The notes under the pieces were generated by a model. The model was given only the letters and a program-made list of their open reading frames with translations. It was not told where the DNA came from and made no database searches. A stretch of 64,000 bases of DNA from Streptomyces sp. NRRL S-87 (lineage in GTDB: Bacteria; Actinomycetota; Actinomycetes; Streptomycetales; Streptomycetaceae): the NCBI RefSeq assembly GCF_000719335.1, contig NZ_JOGB01000014.1:127887-191886 (forward strand), read 5' to 3'. Of this stretch, positions 44,135-52,940 are shown piece by piece; positions within the stretch are counted from its first letter, which is position 1, and every line of letters begins with the position of its first letter. Made by a program: the position numbers and the translations under genes.

Positions 44135-44617
44135 ATGGACACGGTGACGGCGCCGGGGGGCGCACGCGTACGCCGCCCGGGCCGCCCGGGCCCCCGCCGG
44201 CCGGCCCGTACGCCCGCCGCTGCGGCCGCCGCGGCCGCCCTGCTCCTGGCGGCCACCGCCGCCTGCACCGCGACCCGCACCGCCCCCGCCGCCCGCACCA
44301 CGGCCTCCCGGGCCCCCAGCACGGCCGCCGCGAGCCCCGCACGCCCCGCCGCCTCCCCCCGGGAGCTCTGCGTGCGCCTGGTCGCCCACTGGACCCACCG
44401 CGTCCTCGACGGCGGCCCGCACAGCCACCTCGACTACCAGGAGATGGGCCTGTCCGGCGGGCAGTACGAGATCCTGCGCGCGGCCGTCGCCGCCGGCCGG
44501 GCCGTCGCGCCCCGCCGGGGCCCCGCCGCGGCGCACGACGCCGCCACCCGGGAGGTCGAGCGCGGCTGCGCCGAGCGCTACCGGCACGGCACCCCGACCG
44601 GCGGGCCCTGGCAGTGA
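44135..44617 (+). CDS. Small secreted or lipoprotein-like protein
   Basis: A 160-residue protein with an Arg-rich N-terminus, an Ala-rich hydrophobic core (PAAAAAAAALLLAATAAC) and a cysteine that may be a lipidation site, although the lipobox is not canonical. The mature part starts with a low-complexity Ala/Thr/Pro stretch, followed by a compact domain (LCVRLVAHWTHRVL, then DYQEMGLSGGQYEIL and a late CAERY). Two cysteines could pair. It overlaps the next gene by 4 nt (GTGA), implying a common role. Not recognised. Confidence 0.75.
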   Translation: MDTVTAPGGARVRRPGRPGPRRPARTPAAAAAAAALLLAATAACTATRTAPAARTTASRAPSTAAASPARPAASPRELCVRLVAHWTHRVLDGGPHSHLDYQEMGLSGGQYEILRAAVAAGRAVAPRRGPAAAHDAATREVERGCAERYRHGTPTGGPWQ

Positions 44618-45264
44618 GCGGCACCGGCCCGGGCGGCATCGGCCCCGTTGAGCCCGGCGACGAGACCTGGGGCGGCAGCGGGGACGCCGGCGCCGACGAC
44701 CCGTGGGACACCGCCCCCGGGCCGCGCCCCGGCCGGGGCCGCCGCGGACGCGGGGCGCGCCTGGCGCTCGCCCTGGCCCTCACCGCCGCGGCCGCCGGCG
44801 CCGGCGGCTACCTGTACGCCCTGCGCAGCCGCCCGCCGGCCCCTCCGCCGCCGCCCTACCCCTCCCAGGTCTTCTCCGTCACCTACGGCGGACCGGTGCG
44901 GCCCACACCCGCCGGGACGGCGTTCGCCTTCACGGTTTTCCTGCGCACGACGGCAGGTCCGCCGGTCTCCCTGGAGCGAATCGGCCAGCCCTGGGCAGCA
45001 CTCAGCGTGACCACCGACCCGCACACACCCCTCGTCGTGCACAAGGGCCGGAACCGTGCGGTTCTCGTGCAGATTCAGGTCAAAGATTGCATGCATGTAC
45101 CACGGAATGCAGGTCTGCCATTTCTCGAAGTAACCCTCAGTAATGGATCCCGAAAAGAGGATCACAGTTACATCCTCGGTGACCGATATGCCAGGGAACT
45201 CGCCACAGCACTCAGCGACGCATGTCCCGACTCCCGAGATGCGCCGCAACCTGCACCGTCATGA
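44614..45264 (+). CDS. Membrane-anchored protein of unknown function, coupled to 44135-44617
   Basis: A 216-residue protein: acidic/Gly-rich cytoplasmic N-terminus (1-38), basic patch, one membrane segment (ARLALALALTAAAAGAGGYL), Pro-rich linker, and an extracytoplasmic beta-rich domain (SVTYGGPVRPTPAGTAFAFT onward). The GTG start overlaps the preceding stop. Codon use shifts toward A/T in the last 200 bp, and the downstream spacer stays AT-richer than anything nearby. It is probably an envelope partner of the preceding lipoprotein-like gene. Confidence 0.75.
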   Translation: MSGTGPGGIGPVEPGDETWGGSGDAGADDPWDTAPGPRPGRGRRGRGARLALALALTAAAAGAGGYLYALRSRPPAPPPPPYPSQVFSVTYGGPVRPTPAGTAFAFTVFLRTTAGPPVSLERIGQPWAALSVTTDPHTPLVVHKGRNRAVLVQIQVKDCMHVPRNAGLPFLEVTLSNGSRKEDHSYILGDRYARELATALSDACPDSRDAPQPAPS

Positions 45265-45563
45265 CCAAAACCCGCGACAGTACTGGGCTGTCAGCAGCAA
45301 AACCGCCGAACAGTGCTGCGCGATCTCACCATGCGGACACGACGAAACGGCCGGAATTCCCCCGTTCCACCCGCCAAGTTCCGCTATCCATTACGCCGTG
45401 GCATAACAAGAGAGTCACAGCCTTGGCCTCAGCCCTCCATATCCCCCGATCAGCCGCCTAGAGTCACGGCCAGTCACCGCGACCACCGGATTCCACGCAG
45501 TTCGGTCCGCGTTTCGACTCGGCGCGTCCCAGGTGGGGACGCAGTGCCTGGAAAGGACTGATC
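45265..45563. other. AT-richer spacer upstream of livJ
   Basis: 299 bp with noticeably lower GC than the rest of the window. It must hold the liv operon promoter. Candidates such as TAGAGT near 45460 are present, but I found no -35 with correct spacing and no clear operator. Confidence 0.4.
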
Positions 45564-46799
45564 GTGCGTCAAACCAAGCTCATCGCCGTGACCGCCGCGC
45601 TCGCCGCGGGTGCGCTCACCCTCACCGCCTGCGGCTCCCGTGGCGAGGACAAGGGCGGCAACGACGCCGGCTCCGGCGGCACCACGGTCGTCATCGGCGT
45701 CGACGCCCCCCTCACCGGCGACCTCTCGGCCCTGGGCCTCGGCATCCGCAACTCCGTGGACCTCGCCACCCAGCAGGCCAACGCCAAGAAGTACGTCCCC
45801 GGCGTCACGTTCAAGTTCGAGGCCTACGACGACCAGGCCCAGCCCTCGTCCGGCCAGCAGAACGCCACCAAGCTCGTCGCCAACAAGGACGTCCTCGGTG
45901 TCGTCGGCCCGCTGAACTCCTCCGTCTCGGAGTCCATGCAGAAGGTCTTCGACGACGCCAAGCTCACCCAGATCTCCCCGGCCAACACCAACCCGGCCCT
46001 CACCCAGGGCCCGAAGTGGAACACCGGCGAGAAGGCGCGCCCCTACAAGTCGTACTTCCGCACCGCGACCACCGACGCCATCCAGGGCCCGTTCGCCGCG
46101 CAGTACCTCTACAACAAGGCCAAGAAGACCAAGGTCTTCCTGATCGACGACAAGAAGACCTACGGCTCGGGCCTCGCCGGCACCTTCAAGGGCGAGTTCA
46201 CCAAGCTCGGCGGCAAGGTCGTGGGCGAGGCCCACGTCAACCCCGACACCAAGGACTTCTCGGCCGTCGCCACCCAGGTCAAGAGCTCCGGCGCCGACGT
46301 CGTCTACTACGGTGGCGAGTACCCCGCGGCCGGCCCGCTCTCCAAGCAGATCAAGAAGGCCGGCGCCGCCATCCCGCTCGTCGGCGGTGACGGCATCTAC
46401 AGCGCCGACTTCATCAAGCTCTCCGGCAAGGAGGGCGTGGGCGACCTCGCCACCTCCGTCGGCGCCCCGGTCGAGACCCTCCCCTCGGCCAAGGAGTTCG
46501 TCGCCAACTACAAGAACGCCGGCTTCAAGGAGGCCTACGAGGCCTACGGCGGCTACTCCTACGACTCCGCCTGGGCGATCATCGAGGCCGTCAAGGCCGT
46601 CGTCGACGCCAACGGCGGCAAGCTCCCCGCGGACGCCCGCGCCAAGGTCCTCGAGGCCACCAACAAGGTCTCCTTCGACGGCGTGACCGGCAAGGTCTCG
46701 TTCGACGAGTTCGGTGACGCCACCAACAAGCAGCTCACCGTCTACAAGTACGAGGGCGACGCCTGGAAGGCCGTCGAGTCCGGCACCTTCTCCGGCTGA
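45564..46799 (+). CDS. livJ: Branched-chain amino acid ABC transporter, substrate-binding lipoprotein
   Basis: A 411-residue periplasmic-binding-type lipoprotein. Signal peptide and lipobox LTAC lie at residues 20-23. The Leu/Ile/Val-binding fold follows: VVIGVDAPLTGDLSALGLGIRN, LVANKDVLGVVGPLNSSVSE, ISPANTNPAL and DKKTYGSGLAGTFKGEF. It binds branched-chain amino acids (or a close relative) outside the membrane and feeds the LivHMGF complex encoded next. GGAAAGG lies 7 nt before the GTG. Confidence 0.93.
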   Translation: MRQTKLIAVTAALAAGALTLTACGSRGEDKGGNDAGSGGTTVVIGVDAPLTGDLSALGLGIRNSVDLATQQANAKKYVPGVTFKFEAYDDQAQPSSGQQNATKLVANKDVLGVVGPLNSSVSESMQKVFDDAKLTQISPANTNPALTQGPKWNTGEKARPYKSYFRTATTDAIQGPFAAQYLYNKAKKTKVFLIDDKKTYGSGLAGTFKGEFTKLGGKVVGEAHVNPDTKDFSAVATQVKSSGADVVYYGGEYPAAGPLSKQIKKAGAAIPLVGGDGIYSADFIKLSGKEGVGDLATSVGAPVETLPSAKEFVANYKNAGFKEAYEAYGGYSYDSAWAIIEAVKAVVDANGGKLPADARAKVLEATNKVSFDGVTGKVSFDEFGDATNKQLTVYKYEGDAWKAVESGTFSG

Positions 46800-46821
46800 C
46801 CCTCCCCCCTCATCACCCCTG

Positions 46822-46856
46822 CCGCGCGGGGCGCGCACTCCTAGCGCCCCGCGCGG
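46822..46856 (+). terminator. Intra-operon attenuator between livJ and livH
   Basis: A perfect 13-bp stem (46822-46834 with 46844-46856) with a 9-nt loop, 23 nt after the livJ stop. Partial termination here would give more binding protein than membrane complex, a common arrangement in ABC operons. Confidence 0.75.
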
Positions 46857-46890
46857 TGTCACATCCGTCGAAAGACTCGGAGGACCTGCG

Positions 46891-47820
46891 GTGCACGAAC
46901 TGCCGCAACAGCTGGTCAACGGCCTGCTACTGGGATCCATGTACGGGCTCGTCGCCATTGGCTACACGATGGTCTACGGCATCGTCCAGCTCATCAACTT
47001 CGCCCACGGCGAGATCTTCATGACCGGCGGGTTCGGGGCCCTCACCGTCTGGCTGATGCTCCCCTCGGGCACCACCATGTGGATCGCCCTGCCCCTCATG
47101 CTCATAGGCGCGATCGTCGTCGCCACCACCATCGCCGTAGCAGCGGAACGTTTCGCCTACCGCCCCCTGCGCAGCGCACCCCGCCTCGCCCCGCTCATCA
47201 CCGCCATCGGCCTCTCCCTCGCCCTCCAGCAGGCGGTCTGGGCCTGGTACCCCGAGGCCAAGTCCTCCCGAGTCTTCCCCGAGATCCCCGGTGGCCCGTT
47301 CCACATCGGCAGCGTCACCATCCAGACCGGTGACATCTTCCTGATCATCGCCGCCCCCGTCTCCATGGCCTTCCTCGGCTACTTCGTCATGAAGACGCGC
47401 ACCGGCCGCGGCATGCAGGCCACCGCCCAGGACCCCGACACCGCCAAGCTCATGGGCATCAACACCGACCGCATCATCGTGGTCGCCTTCGCCCTCGGCG
47501 CGGCCTTCGCCGCCGTCGGCGCCGTCGCCTACGGCCTCAAGTACGGCGAGATCAACTTCCGCATGGGCTTCCTCCTCGGACTCAAGGCCTTCACCGCCGC
47601 AGTCCTCGGCGGCATCGGAAACATCTACGGCGCCATGATCGGCGGCCTCGTCCTCGGCCTCGCCGAGACCATGGCCACCGCCTACATCGCCCACATCCCC
47701 GGCATGGAACAGCTCGGCGGCCAGGCCTGGGCCGACGTCTGGGCGTTCGTACTTCTCATCCTCGTGCTCCTCTTCCGGCCCCAGGGCCTGCTGGGCGAGC
47801 GCGTGGCGGACAGGGCGTGA
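46891..47820 (+). CDS. livH: Branched-chain amino acid ABC transporter, permease LivH
   Basis: A 309-residue membrane protein with about eight hydrophobic segments. It begins MHELPQQLVNGLLLGSMYGL and contains GIVQLINFAHGEIFMTGGF and the EAA-like cytoplasmic loop MQATAQDPDTAKLMGIN that docks to the ATPases, then FLLGLKAFTAAVLGGIGNIYGA. GGAGG lies 7 nt before the GTG. Confidence 0.95.
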   Translation: MHELPQQLVNGLLLGSMYGLVAIGYTMVYGIVQLINFAHGEIFMTGGFGALTVWLMLPSGTTMWIALPLMLIGAIVVATTIAVAAERFAYRPLRSAPRLAPLITAIGLSLALQQAVWAWYPEAKSSRVFPEIPGGPFHIGSVTIQTGDIFLIIAAPVSMAFLGYFVMKTRTGRGMQATAQDPDTAKLMGINTDRIIVVAFALGAAFAAVGAVAYGLKYGEINFRMGFLLGLKAFTAAVLGGIGNIYGAMIGGLVLGLAETMATAYIAHIPGMEQLGGQAWADVWAFVLLILVLLFRPQGLLGERVADRA

Positions 47821-47825
47821 GAACC

Positions 47826-49652
47826 ATGACGACCATCACCGCGGACACCGCAACCACCACCGTCACCCCCTCGAAGGGCCTCATCGGCCTCCCCGAGAAG
47901 ACGGCCCGCGCCATGGCCACCGCAGGCGGCGCCCTCACCATCGTCTCCTGCTTCCTCGCCTGGACCTGGACCTCCGAATTCCCCGGCGACCTCACCGTCT
48001 ACGGCTACCCCGGCGGCCTCCAGTGGCTCGTCCTCATCGGCGGCCTCCTCACCACCCTGTTCGCCCTCTCCTCCTACGGAGTCAAGGGCCTGCGCTGGCT
48101 CACCCCCGCCGGCGCCGACTCGGCGATCAAGCTCTCCGCCCTCGCCGCCTTCACCACCGCCTGGTACACCGGCATCGCCATCAGCACCACCCTCGGCGGC
48201 GTCGTCAACCTCGAGCCCGGCGGCTTCATCGCCCTCGCAGCCACCCTCGTCACCCTCGTCGGCGCCCTGGCCCTGCCCTACCGGCACCCCGCCACCGACG
48301 CCCCCGACCCCGACGAGAGCGGCTACGGCAAGTTCAAGCACAACGCCGGCAACCGCTGGACGACCATCAAGGCCGCCTTCGCCCCCGGCACCCCGAAGGC
48401 TCCCGCCCGCCAGCTCCCCGGCTGGGCCGAGATCCTCGTCCTCGCCGCCGTCCTCGCCCTCGCCCTCGCCGTCTTCACCTACGGCATCGGCACCGAGTAC
48501 GACGAACTCTTCATCGGCTTCCTGCTCACCGCCTGCTTCGGCTTCGCGGCGATCAACAAGTCCGGCCTCGCCGCCCGCGTCAGCGCCATGGCAGCCAACC
48601 ACCGCAACGTCGCCATGGTCGGCGCCTTCGCCGCCGCGGCCGCCTTCCCCTTCACCCAGACCGACGACCAGTACGCGACCATCGGCGTCAACATCCTGAT
48701 CTTCGCCACCGTCGCCCTCGGCCTCAACATCGTCGTCGGCCTCGTCGGCCTCCTCGACCTCGGCTACGTCGCCTTCCTCGGTGTCGGCGCCTACGCCGCG
48801 GCCATGGTCTCCGGCTCCCCCTCCAGCCCCTTCGGCCTCCACCTGCCGTTCTGGGCCGCCATCCTCATCGGCGCCGCCGCGTCCATGATCTTCGGCGTCC
48901 TCATCGGCGCCCCCACCCTCCGCCTGCGCGGCGACTACCTCGCCATCGTGACGCTCGGCTTCGGTGAGATCTTCCGCATCGCCGTCAACAACATGGACGG
49001 CACCTCCGGCCCGGACATCACCAACGGCTCCAACGGCATCTCCTCGATCCCGAACCTCGACATGTTCGGCTTCGACTTCGGCGCCGAACACAGCATCGGC
49101 GGCTTCACCATCGGCCGCTTCGCCAACTACTTCCTGCTGATGCTCCTGGTCACCCTCATCGTCGTGGTGGTCTTCCGGCGCAGCAGCGAATCCCGCATCG
49201 GCCGCTCCTGGGTGGCCATCCGCGAGGACGAGACCGCCGCCGAAGCCATGGGCATCAACGGCTTCCGCGTCAAGCTCATCGCCTTCGCCCTCGGCGCCTC
49301 CCTCGCCGGCCTCGCCGGCGCGGTCCAGGCCCACGTGACCTACACCGTCACCCCCGAGCAGTACCAGTTCGCCAACGCCGTACCCCCGAACTCCGCCTTC
49401 CTCCTCGCCGCCGTCGTCCTCGGCGGCATGGGAACCATCAGCGGACCGCTCGTCGGCGGAGCCCTGCTCTACCTCATCCCCAACAAGCTCCAGTTCATGG
49501 GTGAGTACCAGCTCTTCGCCTTCGGCCTCGCCCTCATCGTCCTGATGCGCGTGCGCCCCGAAGGCCTCATCCCCAACCGGCGCCGCCAGCTCGAGTTCCA
49601 CGAGAACGAGCTCGACGAGAACTCCGCAGACCTCAGCAAGGCAGGGGCCTGA
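47826..49652 (+). CDS. livM: Branched-chain amino acid ABC transporter, permease LivM with N-terminal extension
   Basis: A 608-residue permease. The C-terminal 350 residues are a normal LivM (ALGLNIVVGLVGLLDLGYVAFLGVGAYAAA, LRLRGDYLAIVTLGFGEIFRI, EDETAAEAMGINGFRVKLIAFALGAS). The first 250 residues add about five extra hydrophobic segments (for example GALTIVSCFLAWTWT and LQWLVLIGGLLTTLFALSS) and a charged linker. LivM proteins are usually 350-430 residues. A GTG at 47817 overlapping the livH stop is an alternative start. Confidence 0.94.
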   Translation: MTTITADTATTTVTPSKGLIGLPEKTARAMATAGGALTIVSCFLAWTWTSEFPGDLTVYGYPGGLQWLVLIGGLLTTLFALSSYGVKGLRWLTPAGADSAIKLSALAAFTTAWYTGIAISTTLGGVVNLEPGGFIALAATLVTLVGALALPYRHPATDAPDPDESGYGKFKHNAGNRWTTIKAAFAPGTPKAPARQLPGWAEILVLAAVLALALAVFTYGIGTEYDELFIGFLLTACFGFAAINKSGLAARVSAMAANHRNVAMVGAFAAAAAFPFTQTDDQYATIGVNILIFATVALGLNIVVGLVGLLDLGYVAFLGVGAYAAAMVSGSPSSPFGLHLPFWAAILIGAAASMIFGVLIGAPTLRLRGDYLAIVTLGFGEIFRIAVNNMDGTSGPDITNGSNGISSIPNLDMFGFDFGAEHSIGGFTIGRFANYFLLMLLVTLIVVVVFRRSSESRIGRSWVAIREDETAAEAMGINGFRVKLIAFALGASLAGLAGAVQAHVTYTVTPEQYQFANAVPPNSAFLLAAVVLGGMGTISGPLVGGALLYLIPNKLQFMGEYQLFAFGLALIVLMRVRPEGLIPNRRRQLEFHENELDENSADLSKAGA

Positions 49653-49654
49653 AC

Positions 49655-50638
49655 ATGACGACGACCACCACCGAGACGACGCCCGCCGCCACCACCGGCG
49701 AGACCGTCCTCGACGCCCGCGGCGTCACCATGAGGTTCGGCGGCCTCACCGCCGTCAAGAACGTCGACCTCACCGTGAAGAGCGGCGAGATCGTCGGCCT
49801 CATCGGCCCCAACGGAGCCGGCAAGACCACCTTCTTCAACTGCCTCACCGGCCTCTACATCCCCACCGAGGGTGAAGTCCGGTACAAGGGCACGGTCCTG
49901 CCCCCCAAGTCCTTCAAGGTCACCGCAGCCGGCATCGCCCGCACCTTCCAGAACATCCGTCTCTTCAACAACATGACGGTCCTGGAAAACGTCCTCGTCG
50001 GCCGCCACACCCGCACCAAGGAAGGCCTCTGGTCGGCCCTCCTGCGCCTCCCCGGCTTCCACCGCGAGGAAGGCGCCAGCAAGCTCAAGGCCATGGAGCT
50101 CCTGGAGTTCATCGGCCTCGCCCACAAGGCCGACCACCTCGCCCGCAACCTCCCCTACGGCGAGCAGCGCAAGCTCGAAATCGCCCGCGCCCTCGCCAGC
50201 GAGCCCGGCCTCCTGCTCCTCGACGAGCCCACCGCCGGCATGAACCCGCAGGAGACCCGGGTCACCGAAGAGCTCATCTTCGCCATCCGGGACAAGGGCA
50301 TCGCCGTCCTCGTCATCGAGCACGACATGCGCTTCATCTTCAACCTCTGCGACCGCGTCGCCTGCCTCGTCCAGGGCGAAAAGCTCATCGAAGGCACCGC
50401 CGGCGAAGTCCAGAGCGACGAACGCGTCATCGCCGCCTACCTCGGCGAGCCCTTCGAAGGCGCCCCCGGCACCGAAGAAGCCGCCGAAGTCGAAGCCGCC
50501 GAAGCCCACGCCGACGCCCCCCAGGCCGACGCACCCGCCGAGGCCCCCCAGGCCGAGGCCGACGCCGACGCCCCCGAGGCCGACGCACCCGCCGACGCGG
50601 ACAGCACCACCAGCAGCACGGACGGAGAACCCAAGTGA
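49655..50638 (+). CDS. livG: Branched-chain amino acid ABC transporter, ATPase LivG
   Basis: A 327-residue ABC ATPase. Walker A is GPNGAGKTT near residue 51, followed by the LivG-specific RTFQNIRLFNNMTVLENVLVG, signature YGEQRKLEIARAL, Walker B LLLLDEPTAGM and the switch histidine VIEHDMRF. Residues about 272-327 are an unusual tail of Ala/Asp/Glu/Pro repeats (EADADAPEADAPADAD) beyond the normal LivG end. It starts 2 nt after livM and overlaps livF by 4 nt. Confidence 0.95.
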   Translation: MTTTTTETTPAATTGETVLDARGVTMRFGGLTAVKNVDLTVKSGEIVGLIGPNGAGKTTFFNCLTGLYIPTEGEVRYKGTVLPPKSFKVTAAGIARTFQNIRLFNNMTVLENVLVGRHTRTKEGLWSALLRLPGFHREEGASKLKAMELLEFIGLAHKADHLARNLPYGEQRKLEIARALASEPGLLLLDEPTAGMNPQETRVTEELIFAIRDKGIAVLVIEHDMRFIFNLCDRVACLVQGEKLIEGTAGEVQSDERVIAAYLGEPFEGAPGTEEAAEVEAAEAHADAPQADAPAEAPQAEADADAPEADAPADADSTTSSTDGEPK

Positions 50639-51351
50639 CCGCACTGCTCGAGGTCGAAGACCTCAAGGTCGCCTACGGCAAGATCGAAGCCGTCAAGGGC
50701 ATCTCCTTCACCGTCGAAGCCGGCCAGATCGTCTGCCTCATCGGCACCAACGGCGCCGGCAAGACCACCACCCTGCGCACCCTCTCCGGGCTCATCAAGC
50801 CCAAGGGCGGCCAGATCAAGTTCCAGGGCAAGAGCCTCAAGAAGGTCCCCGCCCACGACATCGTCTCGCTCGGACTCGCCCACTCCCCCGAGGGGCGGCA
50901 CATCTTCCCGCGCATGACGATCGAGGACAACCTCCTCCTCGGCGCCTTCCTCCGCAAGGACAAGGACGGCATCGGCAAGGACGTCCAGCGCGCCTACGAC
51001 CTCTTCCCCATCCTGGGAGAGCGCCGCAAGCAGGCCGCGGGCACCCTCTCCGGCGGCGAGCAGCAGATGCTCGCCATGGGACGCGCCCTCATGTCCCAGC
51101 CGAAACTGCTCATGCTCGACGAGCCCTCCATGGGCCTCTCGCCGATCATGATGCAGAAGATCATGGCCACCATCTCCGAGCTCAAGGCCGCCGGCACGAC
51201 CATCCTCCTGGTCGAGCAGAACGCCCAGGCCGCGCTGTCCCTGGCCGACCAGGCACACGTCATGGAGATCGGCAAGATCGTCCTCTCCGGCCCCGGCCGC
51301 GAGCTGCTCGTCAACGAGGACGTCCGCAAGGCGTACCTCGGCGAGGACTGA
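50635..51351 (+). CDS. livF: Branched-chain amino acid ABC transporter, ATPase LivF
   Basis: A 238-residue ABC ATPase. Walker A is GTNGAGKTTTLRTLSGL, signature LSGGEQQMLAMGRALM, Walker B LLMLDEPSMGLSP and switch LLVEQNAQAAL. The GTG start overlaps the livG stop as GTGA. It is the last gene of the livJHMGF operon and is closed by a strong terminator. Confidence 0.96.
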   Translation: MTALLEVEDLKVAYGKIEAVKGISFTVEAGQIVCLIGTNGAGKTTTLRTLSGLIKPKGGQIKFQGKSLKKVPAHDIVSLGLAHSPEGRHIFPRMTIEDNLLLGAFLRKDKDGIGKDVQRAYDLFPILGERRKQAAGTLSGGEQQMLAMGRALMSQPKLLMLDEPSMGLSPIMMQKIMATISELKAAGTTILLVEQNAQAALSLADQAHVMEIGKIVLSGPGRELLVNEDVRKAYLGED

Positions 51352-51370
51352 GCCCGCACCACCACCGGCC

Positions 51371-51408
51371 CGTCGGCCCCGCCCCACTCGAAGGGGGCGG
51401 GGCCGACG
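51371..51408. terminator. Terminator of the liv operon
   Basis: A perfect 15-bp stem (51371-51385 with 51394-51408) around an 8-nt loop, 20 nt after the livF stop. Confidence 0.85.
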
Positions 51409-51461
51409 CCGTTCCCGGCCCGTACGGACGGACGTACGCACGGACGGACGGACCGGGAACG

Positions 51462-51501
51462 CCGGAGGCCGCCTCCCCCGACCAGGGGAGACGGCCTCCG
51501 G
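51462..51501 (-). terminator. Terminator of the ANTAR regulator gene
   Basis: A 17-bp stem with one mismatch (51462-51478 with 51485-51501) and a 6-nt loop, 18 nt past the regulator's stop on the minus strand. A GGAC/ACGG tetramer-rich stretch (51421-51454) separates it from the liv terminator. Confidence 0.8.
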
Positions 51502-51519
51502 AACGCGCCCGAACGGGCC

Positions 51520-52179
51520 CTACTGGCCCTTCGCCGCCTGCTTCTTCTCCTCGGCGTCCTCGATCACGGCCTCCGCGACCTGCTGCATCGACATGCGCCG
51601 GTCCATCGACGTCTTCTGGATCCACCGGAACGCCGCCGGCTCGCTCAGCCCGTACTGCGTCTGCAGGATGCTCTTCGCCCGGTCCACCAGCTTCCGGGTC
51701 TCCAGGCGCTGCGAGAGGTCCGCGACCTCCTGCTCCAGCGCCTTCAGCTCCGTGTACCGCGACACCGCCATCTCGATGGCCGGCACGACGTCGCTCTTGC
51801 TGAACGGCTTCACCAGGTACGCCATCGCACCCGCGTCCCGCGCCCGCTCCACGAGCTCGCGCTGCGAGAACGCGGTCAGCATCAGCACCGGGGCGATCGA
51901 CTCCTGGGCGATCTTCTCCGCCGCGGAGATGCCGTCGAGGACCGGCATCTTGACGTCGAGGATCACCAGGTCCGGGTTGAGCTCCCGGGCCAGCTCCACG
52001 GCCGTCTGCCCGTCGCCGGCCTCGCCGACCACGGAGTAGCCCTCCTCTTCGAGCATCTCCTTGAGGTCGAGACGGATCAGGGCCTCGTCCTCGGCGATGA
52101 CGACGCGGGTCGTCAGCGGCGGTACGTGCGTCTGGTCTGCGTCGACGGGCGCGGTCGACGACTCGTGCTCGGCGGTCAC
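51520..52179 (-). CDS. pdtaR: Response regulator with ANTAR RNA-binding domain (PdtaR-like)
   Basis: A 219-residue antiterminator. The receiver domain (about 24-140) has VVIAEDEALIRLDLKEML, the phospho-acceptor in LVILDVKMPVLDG and YLVKPFSKSDV. The ANTAR domain (about 150-205) has LETRKLVDRAKSILQTQYGLSEPAAFRWIQKTSM-type sequence ending MSMQQVAEAVIEDA. Phosphorylated PdtaR proteins bind twin hairpins in mRNA leaders and block termination. The partner kinase PdtaS is not in this window. GAGGAG lies 5 nt before the GTG. Confidence 0.94.
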   Translation of the reverse strand: MTAEHESSTAPVDADQTHVPPLTTRVVIAEDEALIRLDLKEMLEEEGYSVVGEAGDGQTAVELARELNPDLVILDVKMPVLDGISAAEKIAQESIAPVLMLTAFSQRELVERARDAGAMAYLVKPFSKSDVVPAIEMAVSRYTELKALEQEVADLSQRLETRKLVDRAKSILQTQYGLSEPAAFRWIQKTSMDRRMSMQQVAEAVIEDAEEKKQAAKGQ

Positions 52180-52276
52180 GGAGGCTCCTCTTTGCGGGGC
52201 ATTGCAGCTCCCCTGAGCCTACCTAGCTCCTGTAAGGTAGTGCTGCAACGGGGGCACCGCGCCCTTGCTTTCTTAG

Positions 52277-52351
52277 GCCCCAGTACTCCAACTGGTTAGA
52301 GAGGCCGCTCTCAAACAGCGGACAGTGTGGGTTCGAATCCCACCTGGGGCA
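52277..52351 (+). tRNA. tRNA with CAA (Leu) anticodon but class I (short variable loop) body
   Basis: A 75-nt cloverleaf. Acceptor GCCCCAG/CTGGGGC with discriminator A; D stem CTC/GAG; anticodon stem CCGCT/AGCGG with loop CTCAAAC, anticodon CAA at 52312-52314; variable loop ACAGT of only 5 nt; T arm GTGGG-TTCGAAT-CCCAC. CCA is not encoded. Normal bacterial tRNA-Leu has a long class II variable arm, which is absent here. The gene lies between the ANTAR regulator and an accessory island. Confidence 0.93.
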
Positions 52352-52367
52352 CTTTTCCTTTCATTCC

Positions 52368-52394
52368 AAGGTCGCGACCCAAAGTGGCGACCTT
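52368..52394 (+). terminator. Terminator after the tRNA
   Basis: An 8-bp stem AAGGTCGC/GCGACCTT with an 11-nt loop, followed by T-rich CATTCATTT, 16 nt after the tRNA end. Confidence 0.65.
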
Positions 52395-52526
52395 CATTCA
52401 TTTGTGCGACCGCGCTGTGCACGGGACGCCACCCGCAAGCGCCGACCCCATGTACGGGATCTCCATCCGCCGGCAACGCTCTCACGCTGGTGGCGTCGGG
52501 AGTGGAAGTGGGGCAGGCTCTGGCGC

Positions 52527-52910
52527 ATGGTTTCGGTAGTGCAGAACGTGGCGATCGACTGTGCGGACGCCTATGAGCTGGCGCGGTTCTGGAGCGAGGT
52601 GACGGGTCGTCCGTTGCATCCGGAGGACAGGCCGGGTGACCGGGAGACCCAGGTGCTGTTGGCGGAGGGTCCGGTGCTGTATTTCAACCAGGTGCCCGAG
52701 CCGAAGAGGGTCAAGAACCGGATCCATCTGTGTCTGCGCCCAGAGATGTCGCGCGAGCAGGAGGTGGAGTGGCTGCTCGGTCTCGGTGCGACCCTGGTCG
52801 GCGATCACCGGAATTCCGATGGGACCGGCTGGGCGGTGCTTGCGGACCCTGAGGGGAACGAGTTCTGCGTTCTTCGGAGTGCGTCCGACAGGGCGGAGAC
52901 GGGTTCCTGA
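52527..52910 (+). CDS. VOC-family (glyoxalase/bleomycin-resistance-like) protein
   Basis: A 127-residue vicinal-oxygen-chelate fold protein: VVQNVAIDCADAYELARFWSEVTGRPLHPED, then RIHLCLRPEMSREQEVEWLLGLGATLV and VLADPEGNEFCVL. This matches the glyoxalase-like domain class common in actinobacteria; the substrate is unknown. The ATG at 52527 with GGGGCAGG upstream is preferred over a longer frame. Wobble positions are less GC-biased than in core neighbours, in line with an acquired segment behind the tRNA. Confidence 0.85.
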   Translation: MVSVVQNVAIDCADAYELARFWSEVTGRPLHPEDRPGDRETQVLLAEGPVLYFNQVPEPKRVKNRIHLCLRPEMSREQEVEWLLGLGATLVGDHRNSDGTGWAVLADPEGNEFCVLRSASDRAETGS

Positions 52911-52940
52911 CGGTTGCGTGTTCCGCCGTCTTTCCGGGGG

